DNA of 64,000 bases. Source: Candidatus Competibacteraceae bacterium (GTDB lineage Bacteria; Pseudomonadota; Gammaproteobacteria; Competibacterales; Competibacteraceae). The DNA lies in NCBI GenBank assembly GCA_016699715.1, contig CP065007.1, positions 2,046,001-2,110,000 of the forward strand, written 5' to 3'. This document shows positions 1 through 8,116 of the stretch, in pieces; within the stretch, counting starts at the first letter, position 1; each line of letters opens with the position of its first letter. The position numbers and the translations under genes were made by a program. Under the pieces are notes generated by a model. That model worked only from the letters and a program-made list of their open reading frames with translations, did not search any database and was not told where the DNA came from.

Positions 1-398
1 AGCGCCAGCGCCGGAATCGCCAATCGGGCCGCCGCCGCCAGGCTCAGATAGGGAATATCGGCCAGCAGCAGATCCGGCGCCGCTTGCCGCAACTGATCTT
101 CTTGCCAGTCCAGCCGCGCCTCCCACTCCCCATGGAAAGCCCGATAGGCGGCCAGGCTGTCCGCGACTTTCACGTCCAGCGCATCCACCATCACCATGCC
201 GAAATCGGCCGCGCCGGCCACGACCGCGAATTCGCCCGCGATCCGCCCGCGCAAGACCGGCTCCGGCAGCAGGCTCTGCACGGTCAGGCGAATCGCCGGA
301 TGATGCTGGCGAAGGGCGTTCAGCACTGGCGCCGCTTGCGCCAAATGCCCGAAACCGTGGCCGGACAGGGCGACGTAAAGATGGGGAACTTCAATCAC
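1..398 (-). CDS. Glycosyltransferase-like protein, N-terminal part (cut by window edge)
   Basis: An open frame on the minus strand runs off the left edge. It begins at a GTG at 398 with a good GGAGGA ribosome site eight bases upstream. The 132 visible residues open with YVALSGHGFGHLAQAAPVLN, a glycine/histidine-rich loop typical of the N-terminal half of GT-B (MGT / UDP-glycosyltransferase-like) proteins and of the N-terminal domain of plant arabinokinases. A second Rossmann-like strand (DLLLADIPYLSLAAA) follows. The donor and acceptor cannot be told, because the C-terminal nucleotide-sugar site lies outside the window. The family assignment is by motif only. Confidence 0.6.
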   Translation of the reverse strand, partial: MIEVPHLYVALSGHGFGHLAQAAPVLNALRQHHPAIRLTVQSLLPEPVLRGRIAGEFAVVAGAADFGMVMVDALDVKVADSLAAYRAFHGEWEARLDWQEDQLRQAAPDLLLADIPYLSLAAAARLAIPALA

Positions 399-468
399 GC
401 AAAACGTCCTCCGGACCGATGCGAAAGCGCCGTGATGACATATCGATGACAAATCGGCGACGATGGGC

Positions 469-519
469 TTGCAATTTAGGTTGTTTGTCTCGAAAAAAAC
501 TTCTAGACTAAAATTGCAA
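469..519. promoter_or_regulatory. Imperfect inverted repeat in a divergent promoter region
   Basis: TTGCAATTTAG (469-479) and CTAAAATTGCAA (508-519) are inverted copies that differ by one bulged A. They are separated by 28 bases of AT-rich DNA in the space between the leftward glycosyltransferase-like gene and the rightward gene at 620. Operator-like symmetry is visible. The binding protein is unknown. Confidence 0.35.
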
Positions 520-619
520 CAAGATGTCTCACAATGGCAAATCGTTGTTTTTTTAATACTCGCTATTCATACAGAACGATTCCAGGCTTAGCTCATTGCC
601 AAGGCGCGAGGGCATGATC

Positions 620-937
620 ATGGCACAGACGCTGACTTTGCAAACGCTGGAAGCCGAAAATCAGTCATTTGCGGGCACCGGCGGTATTAGTTCGGCCAAC
701 CAGCACTGCGGTTTCATCCCCGGCTTTCTGGATCGGGAAACCGGCGCGGTCTACTGTTCCTGTTGGGCCGACGGCACTCCAGCCCCCTTCCACGCCCTGG
801 ACGGCCTGCCCGATCATCTGGTACTGGGTCGCAACCCCCGCGGCCATATCACCGCTGTCAAATCCAGCATCGTCGCCGGCTTCATCCGTTTCGGGCATTT
901 CTATACCCGCGAACAGGCTGCTCACTGCCTCGAGTAG
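620..937 (+). CDS. Conserved-looking hypothetical protein, 105 aa
   Basis: I do not recognise this family. The protein is about 105 residues with no signal peptide or membrane segment. It carries a central HCGFIPGFLDRETGAVYCSC stretch with three cysteines and a histidine, which could bind metal or simply be structural, followed by a conserved-looking LDGLPDHLVLGRNPRG segment. The start at 620 is chosen because GCGAGGG ends seven bases before it; ATGs at 614 and 596 are in the same frame. It points the same way as glycogen phosphorylase but is 300 bases away, so a shared transcript is uncertain. Confidence 0.55.
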   Translation: MAQTLTLQTLEAENQSFAGTGGISSANQHCGFIPGFLDRETGAVYCSCWADGTPAPFHALDGLPDHLVLGRNPRGHITAVKSSIVAGFIRFGHFYTREQAAHCLE

Positions 938-1245
938 CAACCCGCCCCGCCGGTTCCGCCGCCTGCCCCGGGTCGATTGGCCGGCCCGCCGCCGATTGTA
1001 CCCGCACCCCCCGATACCCGCCGCCATGCCCGCGGCCGGGAATCCCGCGTCCGCGATTGTTCCCAAGGCGACATCGACGATGCCTTGCAATTGGCAATCG
1101 CCCGACTATCGTTTCTATGACGTTCAGCGAACGACAGACCGCGAGCCGCGGGTTGCGGTTAATAAAAACCACCCAAGTCTCTCTGACGCCATCCGGCCCG
1201 GCACCGGCTTCCAATCCCATAACCCATGCAACGGACTTTACCGCC
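938..1245. other. Leader region upstream of glycogen phosphorylase, no gene seen
   Basis: This is 308 bases of mostly GC-rich DNA with an AT-richer patch near 1155-1170. Frames here stay open by base composition only. It probably holds the glgP promoter and leader, but I cannot point to convincing -35/-10 boxes. Confidence 0.4.
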
Positions 1246-3756
1246 ATGACGATCCAGACCGTAGAAAGAAGCACGCCAGCATCCTGGCTGACCGAACTGC
1301 CGCCCTTGGGCATGGACGCCAAAAGCATCGCCGCCGACTTCCGGCATTATTTCAGCCACACCCTGGGCCGCGACCGGCATACCAAGTACACCTACTACAT
1401 GTACGAAGCCCTGGTGCTCACCCTGCGCGATCGACTGTGGGAGCGCTGGAAGAACACCCGCTATGCCTACGAGGCGGACGGTGGCGTGCGCCGGGCGTAT
1501 TACCTGTCCCTGGAATTCCTGATGGGTCGGGCCCTGGGCAACGCCATGCTCAATCTGGGCGTCTCCGAACCGGTCAACAAGGCACTGTACGACATGGGCC
1601 TAACCCTGGAGGAACTGGCCGAGTGCGAGAACGACGCCGGGCTGGGCAACGGCGGCCTGGGGCGACTGGCGGCCTGCTTCATGGATAGCTGCGCCACCTT
1701 GCGGCTACCGGTGATCGGCTACGGTCTCCGCTACGCCTACGGCATGTTCCGCCAGCGCATCGAAAACGGCTATCAGGTCGAGGAACCCGATCATTGGCTG
1801 CGCAGCGGCACCCTGTGGGATCTGGAGCGGCCCGAATACACGCAGCGGATCAAGTTCGGCGGTCGCACCGAAAGCCACATGAAAGCCAATGGCGATATGG
1901 GCTGGCGCTGGCTGGATACCCATGACGTACTGGCCGTGCCCTACGACTTCCCGATCCCTGGCTATCAAAACGGCACGGTTAACACCCTGCGGCTGTGGTC
2001 CTCGGCCGCCACCGACGAATTCGATCTGGAAGACTTCAACGCCGGCAGTTATACCGACGCCGTGGGCGCCAAGAACATGGCGGAAAACATCACCATGGTG
2101 CTCTACCCCAACGACGCCACCGAGAGCGGCAAGGAGTTGCGGCTGCGCCAGCAGTACTTCCTGGCCTCCGCCAGCCTGCAGGACGTGCTCCGGCAATGGG
2201 TGCGGGTCCATGGCGAGGATTTCAGCCAGTTCGCCGCGAAGAACTGTTTCCAGCTCAACGACACCCACCCCACCATCGCGGTGGCGGAACTGATGCGCCT
2301 GCTGATGGACGAGCACGATCTGGGCTGGGACGAAGCCTGGAACATCACCAACAAAGTCATGGCCTACACCAACCACACCCTGTTGCCCGAAGCGCTGGAA
2401 CGCTGGCCGGTGCGGCTGTTCCGGCAACTGCTACCCCGGCTGCTGGACGTCATTTACGAAATCAACGCCCGCTTCCTGGCCGAAGTCGCCAGCCACTGGC
2501 CCGGCGACATCGAACGTCAGGGTCGGATGTCGCTGATCGAGGAAGGCTACGAACAGCAAGTCCGCATGGCCTATCTGGCCATCGTCGGCAGCATCTCGGT
2601 CAACGGCGTGGCCGCGCTGCATTCGGAGCTGCTCCAACAAGGGCTGTTCCGCGACTTCTACGAATTGTGGCCGGAGAAGTTCAACAACAAGACCAACGGG
2701 GTCACCCAGCGGCGCTGGATGGCCAGTTGCAACCCTGGCATGAGCGCGCTGATCACCGAAACCATCGGCTCCGGCTGGATCACCAACCTGGACGAGTTGC
2801 GCAAACTGGCGCCGCATGCCGACAACCCCAAATTCCAGGCACGCTGGCGGGGGATCAAGCAGGATAACAAGGTCCGTCTGGCCAGTCTGGTCGAAGCCGA
2901 CTGTGGCGTGGTCTTCAACACCAAGGCCATGTTCGACGTACAGGTCAAGCGCATGCACGAGTACAAGCGCCAGTTGCTGAACCTGCTGCACGTCATTCAC
3001 CTGTACGACCGCATCAAGCGCGGCGATACCGCCAACTGGACCCCACGCTGCGTGCTGATCGGCGGCAAGGCGGCGCCCGGCTACTACATGGCCAAGCAGA
3101 TCATCAAGCTGACCAACAACATCGCCAAGGTCATCAACAACGACCCCGAGGTCGGCGACAAGCTGAAGCTGGCCTTCCTGCCTAACTATCGAGTCACCGC
3201 GATGGAGATCATCTGCCCCGGCACCGATCTGTCCGAGCAGATTTCCACCGCCGGCAAGGAAGCGTCGGGCACCGGCAACATGAAGTTCATGATGAACGGC
3301 GCCGCGACCATCGGCACCCTGGACGGCGCCAACATCGAAATCCGCGAGGAAGTCGGCGACGAGAACTTCTTCCTGTTCGGCCTGACGGCGCAGCAAGTGG
3401 AAGAACGGCGGCGGGACTACAACCCGGTCGCCATCATCAACGCCGATGCCGACATCGCCCGGATCATGCACCTGCTGGAAAGCGGCCACTTCAACCAGTT
3501 CGAAAAGGGCATCTTCGACCCGATCCTGCATTCGCTGACCAGCCCACACGATCCGTGGCTGACCATCGCCGACCTGCACGGCTTCATCGAGGCCCAGCAG
3601 CAGGCCTCGCTGGCGTACCAGGATCAGGAAAAATGGGCGCGGATGAGCATTCTCAACACGGCGTTCAGTGGCAAGTTCTCCACCGACCGCACCATGCGGG
3701 AGTACAACGCCGAGATTTGGAAGCTGCAACCCCTGCCGGCAATGCCGATGGCGTAA
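1246..3756 (+). CDS. glgP: Glycogen/starch/alpha-glucan phosphorylase
   Basis: The enzyme releases glucose-1-phosphate from glycogen using phosphate and pyridoxal phosphate, and acts in the cytoplasm. At 836 residues it has the usual family length. The N-terminal region has the family signatures YYLSLEFLMGR and NDAGLGNGGLGRLAACF. The C-terminal half has the active-site block EASGTGNMKFMMNG, in which Lys680 is the expected PLP-binding lysine. The ATG at 1246 is chosen because homology begins just after it; the upstream frame is open but does not look like protein. The ribosome site is poor. No other glg gene is adjacent. A strong terminator follows immediately. Confidence 0.97.
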   Translation: MTIQTVERSTPASWLTELPPLGMDAKSIAADFRHYFSHTLGRDRHTKYTYYMYEALVLTLRDRLWERWKNTRYAYEADGGVRRAYYLSLEFLMGRALGNAMLNLGVSEPVNKALYDMGLTLEELAECENDAGLGNGGLGRLAACFMDSCATLRLPVIGYGLRYAYGMFRQRIENGYQVEEPDHWLRSGTLWDLERPEYTQRIKFGGRTESHMKANGDMGWRWLDTHDVLAVPYDFPIPGYQNGTVNTLRLWSSAATDEFDLEDFNAGSYTDAVGAKNMAENITMVLYPNDATESGKELRLRQQYFLASASLQDVLRQWVRVHGEDFSQFAAKNCFQLNDTHPTIAVAELMRLLMDEHDLGWDEAWNITNKVMAYTNHTLLPEALERWPVRLFRQLLPRLLDVIYEINARFLAEVASHWPGDIERQGRMSLIEEGYEQQVRMAYLAIVGSISVNGVAALHSELLQQGLFRDFYELWPEKFNNKTNGVTQRRWMASCNPGMSALITETIGSGWITNLDELRKLAPHADNPKFQARWRGIKQDNKVRLASLVEADCGVVFNTKAMFDVQVKRMHEYKRQLLNLLHVIHLYDRIKRGDTANWTPRCVLIGGKAAPGYYMAKQIIKLTNNIAKVINNDPEVGDKLKLAFLPNYRVTAMEIICPGTDLSEQISTAGKEASGTGNMKFMMNGAATIGTLDGANIEIREEVGDENFFLFGLTAQQVEERRRDYNPVAIINADADIARIMHLLESGHFNQFEKGIFDPILHSLTSPHDPWLTIADLHGFIEAQQQASLAYQDQEKWARMSILNTAFSGKFSTDRTMREYNAEIWKLQPLPAMPMA

Positions 3757-3773
3757 AACCGTCGGCCTTACCC

Positions 3774-3807
3774 ATGCCCCTCTTCTGAGCAGGAGAGGGG
3801 CATTTTT
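3774..3807 (+). terminator. Rho-independent terminator after glgP
   Basis: ATGCCCCTCT (3774-3783) pairs perfectly with AGAGGGGCAT (3794-3803) around a ten-base loop and is followed by a T-run. It lies 18 bases past the glgP stop and ahead of the convergent M23 gene. Confidence 0.85.
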
Positions 3808-3851
3808 ATTGCAAAAATTCGACTATTCCACGTCCCTTGTCCCTGTTCTTT

Positions 3852-4661
3852 TCACGGCATCGGCGGCACGATCAATGCCGGATCGATTCGCGCCGCGCGC
3901 CAATTCATCCGCCAGTCCAGATGCGGACCGGTCACTCGGCCGCTCTTACCCACGGTGGCGACCACATCGCCCTTGCGCACCGACTGTCCGACCCGGACAT
4001 CAATCCGGTTCAGATGCATCAGCGTGGAACTCAACTGATAGCCATGATCGATAATCAATGTGGCGCCGCTATAGTACAAATCCGGTTCGGCCAGCGTAAC
4101 GATCCCGTCGGCCGGGGCGCGTACCGGCGTGCCGACCGGCCTGGCGACATCGACGCCGTAATGCGGCTGGCGAGGTTCGCCGTTGAGAATACGCTGGCTG
4201 CCGTACACCCCGCTGATGCGGCCGGTGACCGGCCAAGCAAAGCCGCTCAGGAAATACGCTCGGGGAATCTCCTTCCGACGGACCGCGGCCACCTGGGCAT
4301 TTTCCCGGCGGATACGCTCCAGCCTAGCGGGCGGCGGAGTGACCTTGCTCGGCGGCAAGCCATTGAGCCGCTGAATGTTGTACTGGCGCGACGAGATCGT
4401 CAATTGTCGATCGTCCCGACTTCCGTCCGGAAACACCGCGCGCAAGCGTGCCACCGGCGGCGCATCGCGATGAAACCCGAACACAAACGCCCCTTCCGGC
4501 GCCACCGGCACCGCTTGCCCATCCAGTTCCAGCCGAGTACCCGGCGGAGCCTGCCCGATGATCAGACCGCCCTGAGTCAGTTGCCCTCGCCAGTGCAGCT
4601 CGCCCGCACCGACCCACAATGGCCACAGCAGTAAAATGAAACCCCATCCGAACCCACGCAT
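3852..4661 (-). CDS. M23-family (LytM-type) peptidase-like protein, exported
   Basis: The protein has 269 residues with an N-terminal signal sequence (MRGFGWGFILLLWPLWVGAG), so it is expected in the periplasm. A beta-rich N-terminal region and a basic linker lead into a C-terminal LytM domain with HYGVD (His167, Asp171) and GPHLDW (His247). The second metal-ligand position of the usual HxH motif is Asp249, so activity on peptidoglycan cross-links is not certain; it could be a weak endopeptidase or a regulator of amidases. It is convergent with glgP and divergent from gor. Confidence 0.85.
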   Translation of the reverse strand: MRGFGWGFILLLWPLWVGAGELHWRGQLTQGGLIIGQAPPGTRLELDGQAVPVAPEGAFVFGFHRDAPPVARLRAVFPDGSRDDRQLTISSRQYNIQRLNGLPPSKVTPPPARLERIRRENAQVAAVRRKEIPRAYFLSGFAWPVTGRISGVYGSQRILNGEPRQPHYGVDVARPVGTPVRAPADGIVTLAEPDLYYSGATLIIDHGYQLSSTLMHLNRIDVRVGQSVRKGDVVATVGKSGRVTGPHLDWRMNWRAARIDPALIVPPMP

Positions 4662-4815
4662 CGATCACCTCCGGTCTTGTTCGGCCCACCCGGCAGATCC
4701 ACCAGGCACACGCTATAGTAACGGCTATTGCGCGCGGGATGCCGCCGCTTGGCCGCCTCTCCCGACGCCCGGATTATCGCCAGCATGATCATTACGCTCA
4801 CCATTCGGAGGATGC

Positions 4816-6165
4816 ATGACCCAGCATTACGACCTGATCGTCATCGGCGGCGGTAGTGGCGGCCTGTCGGTGGCGGAACGGGCGGCCCGCCATGGCGCTC
4901 GCTGTGCCCTGATCGAAGCCGACCGGCTCGGCGGCACCTGTGTCAATGTCGGCTGCGTGCCCAAGAAAATCATGTGGTACGCCGCCCATCTGGCTCATGC
5001 GCTCGACGATGCGCCCGGCTATGGCTTCCGGCTGGATTATTTCGACTTCGACTGGAAAAAGCTCAAGAGTGGCCGTGACGCTTTCGTGCGCAACATCAAC
5101 GAATGGTATCTGGGCTATCTGGCCGAGGCGGGGGTCGAACTGATCCGTGGGTTCGGTCGTTTCGCCGATGCCCGCACACTGACGGTGGGCGACCAGCGCT
5201 ATAGCGCCGACCATCTGGTCATCGCCACCGGCGGCCGACCACGGGTTCCCCAAGTGCCCGGCGCTCAGTTCGGCATCACCTCCGACGGCTTTTTCGAACT
5301 GAACGCCTGTCCGCGACGGATCGCCATCGTCGGTAGCGGTTACATCGCGGTGGAGCTGGCCGGGATGCTGCACGCGCTGGGCGCCGAAGTGACGCTGCTG
5401 GTGCGCAAGGATCAGGTATTACGGCCGTTCGACGCCATGCTGCGCGAGCAACTGATGGAGCGACTGCGCGAGGACGGCATCCATGTGCTGACGCGCACTC
5501 AGATCAACGCGGTGGCGCGACTGGCCAAGGGCGCGCTCAGCCTGCATTGCGACGGACGGGAAAATACCCTGGAAGTGGATGCGCTGTTGTGGGCCATCGG
5601 CCGCGATCCCAATACCGACACGCTCGATCTGGCGACGGCGGGAGTGACGGCGAACCCGAACGGCACGATCCCGACCGATCCCTATCAGAACACCAACGTC
5701 GCCGGCATTTACGCCATCGGCGATGTGACCGAACACTTTCCTCTGACTCCGGTGGCAATCGCCGCCGGCCGCCGGCTGGCCGACCGGCTGTTCGGCCAGC
5801 AACCGGAACGGCATCTGTCTTACGAAAACATTCCCAGCGTGGTGTTCAGTCATCCGCCCATCGCTACGGTCGGGCTGACCGAGGAGGAGGCGCGGCAACG
5901 ACACGGCACGGCGACGCGGGTCTACCAGACCCGCTTCCGACCGATGTATCACGCCTTTACCCAGCGTAAGCCGCCGACCGCGATGAAACTGGTGTGCGTC
6001 GGCCCGGAGGAAAAGATCGTGGGTTGCCATCTCATCGGCGAGAACGCCGACGAGATGCTGCAAGGCTTTGCGGTCGCCATCCGCATGGGCGCCACCAAGC
6101 GCGATTTCGACGACACCGTCGCCATCCATCCGACCAGCGCCGAAGAACTGGTCACGATGCGCTGA
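4816..6165 (+). CDS. gor: Glutathione-disulfide reductase
   Basis: This FAD- and NADPH-dependent cytoplasmic enzyme regenerates reduced glutathione. Its 449 residues match the family. The FAD loop (IVIGGGSGGLSVAERAA) is at the N-terminus, the redox pair GGTCVNVGCVPKK places Cys42 and Cys47, an NAD(P) loop (IVGSGYIAVELAG) lies in the middle, and the C-terminal HPTSAEE gives the catalytic His438-Glu443 pair. The start is supported by GGAGGA four bases upstream. The downstream gamma-carbonic anhydrase gene follows closely on the same strand and may be cotranscribed. Other flavin disulfide reductases are less likely given the C-terminal motif. Confidence 0.93.
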   Translation: MTQHYDLIVIGGGSGGLSVAERAARHGARCALIEADRLGGTCVNVGCVPKKIMWYAAHLAHALDDAPGYGFRLDYFDFDWKKLKSGRDAFVRNINEWYLGYLAEAGVELIRGFGRFADARTLTVGDQRYSADHLVIATGGRPRVPQVPGAQFGITSDGFFELNACPRRIAIVGSGYIAVELAGMLHALGAEVTLLVRKDQVLRPFDAMLREQLMERLREDGIHVLTRTQINAVARLAKGALSLHCDGRENTLEVDALLWAIGRDPNTDTLDLATAGVTANPNGTIPTDPYQNTNVAGIYAIGDVTEHFPLTPVAIAAGRRLADRLFGQQPERHLSYENIPSVVFSHPPIATVGLTEEEARQRHGTATRVYQTRFRPMYHAFTQRKPPTAMKLVCVGPEEKIVGCHLIGENADEMLQGFAVAIRMGATKRDFDDTVAIHPTSAEELVTMR

Positions 6166-6221
6166 AGGTCGAAGGGCCACAAACCATCCAACAATTCGCC
6201 CCTTGCATGAGAACTGCTCCC

Positions 6222-6857
6222 ATGGCAATCCGTCCTTTCGAACAACACACCCCGCAAATTCATGCCACCGTCTACGTTGATGACATGGCTCTGGTCATCG
6301 GCGATGTCGAAATCGGAGAAGACAGCTCGGTCTGGCCGATGAGCGTAATCCGCGGCGACATTCAGCGCATCCGCATCGGCGCGCGCACCAGCATTCAGGA
6401 TGGCACCGTCATTCACGTCACCCATGACAGCCGCTTCTGCCCGGGCGGTCAGCCGACCCTCATCGGCAACGATGTCACGGTCGGCCACAAGGTCATCCTC
6501 CACGCCTGCACCGTCGAGGATTACTGCCTGATCGGCATGGGCTCGATCATCATGGACAGGGCGGTGGTGCGGTCACGAGTGACCATCGGCGCCGGCAGCG
6601 TGGTGCCGCCCGGCAAGGTGCTGGAAAGCGGTTTTCTCTATGTTGGCAGTCCGGTCAAGCAGGTCCGGCCGCTGAACGAGCGTGAGTTGGAGTTTCTTGA
6701 ATACTCGGCCCAGAACTACCGGCGCTTGCGGGAGCGGCACCTGCGGACGATTGGCGCGGACAACGCTACCGCCAGCGCTCCCGCTCCTAGCCCCAAACCG
6801 CCGAAGCCAGCGCCCAAAGCCCGAAGCCGGCGATCAGCACCCCCGAAACGCGGTTGA
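6222..6857 (+). CDS. Gamma-class carbonic anhydrase-like protein (YrdA family)
   Basis: This left-handed beta-helix protein of hexapeptide repeats closely resembles E. coli YrdA (VIRGDI, IGARTSIQDG, HVTHDS, VGHKVILHACT, LYVGSPVKQVRPL). The histidines in HVTHDS and VGHKVILH are the expected zinc ligands. The usual length is about 180 residues. This protein has 211, the extra being a basic, proline-rich tail (PKPPKPAPKARSRRSAPPKR) that runs 71 bases into the 3' end of the convergent LysE gene. The start at 6222 aligns with YrdA; an ATG at 6207 is also in frame. Catalytic activity of YrdA-type members is not settled. Confidence 0.88.
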   Translation: MAIRPFEQHTPQIHATVYVDDMALVIGDVEIGEDSSVWPMSVIRGDIQRIRIGARTSIQDGTVIHVTHDSRFCPGGQPTLIGNDVTVGHKVILHACTVEDYCLIGMGSIIMDRAVVRSRVTIGAGSVVPPGKVLESGFLYVGSPVKQVRPLNERELEFLEYSAQNYRRLRERHLRTIGADNATASAPAPSPKPPKPAPKARSRRSAPPKRG

Positions 6858-7407
6858 TCCCGCCCAGCGCCACCGGGGTCAGTCGCCCACACAGCAACCC
6901 GACCCCTCCGGCCAGCAGCAGCCACCACAGCAGCGAGCCGGCGAACACCCCCAGCACCAGCACCCCGGCCGCCGCGAAATCCCGTCCTTCGGCGGCCAGA
7001 CCCAGCCCGGCGAAAATCGCCAGAAACGCCAGCACGGTAACCGGATTGGCGAGGGTCAGCACCAGGGTGGACAGGTAATCGCCCAATAGTCCGGCGCGGC
7101 TGAGGTGAACGCGCGCCTGCTCGCTGGCTGGCGGGGTCCGCCAAGTCCGCCAGCCCAGGTACAGCAGGAACAGGCCGCCGACCGCTTGCAGTTCCCCTTG
7201 CCAGGCCAGCAGCGGATGCGCCAGCGACGCCAGTCCGAAGCCGGCAACGCAGCCGTAAACGGCATCGGCACTGGCCGCGCCCAAGCCGGATAGCACGCCC
7301 GACCAACGACCGCGTATTAGCGTGCGCTGCACGCACAACAACCCAATCGGCCCCACCGGCGCGGCGATGGCGAATCCGATCAGTATCCCCTTCAACCAGA
7401 GCGGCAT
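6787..7407 (-). CDS. LysE-family amino-acid exporter
   Basis: The protein has 206 residues with about six hydrophobic segments. It opens with LKGILIGFAIAAPVGPIGLLCVQRTL, the glycine/proline-rich first helix that defines the LysE/RhtB superfamily, and has LANPVTVLAF in the middle, another family hallmark. It should sit in the inner membrane and export amino acids or similar compounds, but the substrate cannot be read from sequence. The ATG at 7407 is chosen because GGAGAG lies seven bases upstream; the longer frame to 7449 adds an unlikely charged N-terminus. Its 3' end overlaps the carbonic anhydrase gene tail to tail. Confidence 0.85.
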   Translation of the reverse strand: MPLWLKGILIGFAIAAPVGPIGLLCVQRTLIRGRWSGVLSGLGAASADAVYGCVAGFGLASLAHPLLAWQGELQAVGGLFLLYLGWRTWRTPPASEQARVHLSRAGLLGDYLSTLVLTLANPVTVLAFLAIFAGLGLAAEGRDFAAAGVLVLGVFAGSLLWWLLLAGGVGLLCGRLTPVALGGINRVSGVLIAGFGLWALASAVWG

Positions 7408-7466
7408 GGCTTGTCTCTCCACGGCGCTAGCGCGCCTTTCTTCCCGCACCGTCAGTCAGATTGGCA

Positions 7467-7472
7467 TATAAT
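7467..7472 (+). promoter_or_regulatory. Candidate -10 box upstream of lemA
   Basis: A perfect TATAAT lies 54 bases before the lemA start in an AT-rich patch between divergent genes. No good -35 box is visible at the usual distance, so this is only a candidate. Confidence 0.3.
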
Positions 7473-7525
7473 TTGGCGATAATTAATCCCGTTTACTATC
7501 CCCTATCCGTCTCTTCTGGCCATCA

Positions 7526-8098
7526 ATGAACCCGTTCAGCCTCGTTCTACCCATCGCCTTGGTGCTGCTGATCCTGTACGGCATCGTCATCTACAACCGC
7601 CTGGTCAACCTCAAACATAACGTCGGTATGTCCTGGTCCAACATCGACGTGCTGCTCAAACAGCGTCACGACGAACTACCCAAGTTGGTCGAAACCTGCA
7701 AGCAGTACATGCGCTACGAGCAGGACACTCTGGAAGCGGTGATGCGTGCTCGCAGGGGAGTGGCCGAGGCCCAGCAGCGCGGCGACCTGCCGGCGCTGGG
7801 AGCGGCCGAAAGCCAGTTACGGCTTGGCCTGGGTCAGTTGTTCGCGGTGGCCGAGGCCTATCCCGAACTGCGCGCCAACGACAACTTCCGCCATCTGGAA
7901 AGCCGCATCACCGGCCTGGAAAACGCCATCGCCGACCGTCGGGAGTTCTACAACGACAGCGTCAACCTGAACAACGTCCGCATCGAACAGTTCCCGGACG
8001 TGCTGATCGCCCGTTTCTTCAACTTCGGACCATTCCGGCTGTTGGAATTCTCCGAACCGGAAAAACAGGATGTCGATCTCGTCAGTCTGTTCCGCTGA
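7526..8098 (+). CDS. LemA-family membrane protein
   Basis: The 190-residue protein has one N-terminal membrane anchor (LVLPIALVLLILYGIVIYNRLV) followed by a helical LemA domain (NVGMSWSNIDVLLKQRHDELPKLVETC and ITGLENAIADRREFYNDSVN). LemA proteins are widespread and of unclear function. The gene is followed after 18 bases by a GIDE-domain membrane protein, an association often seen, which suggests that the two work together at the envelope. Confidence 0.93.
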   Translation: MNPFSLVLPIALVLLILYGIVIYNRLVNLKHNVGMSWSNIDVLLKQRHDELPKLVETCKQYMRYEQDTLEAVMRARRGVAEAQQRGDLPALGAAESQLRLGLGQLFAVAEAYPELRANDNFRHLESRITGLENAIADRREFYNDSVNLNNVRIEQFPDVLIARFFNFGPFRLLEFSEPEKQDVDLVSLFR

Positions 8099-8116
8099 GC
8101 GGCGCGGAACGACCCG

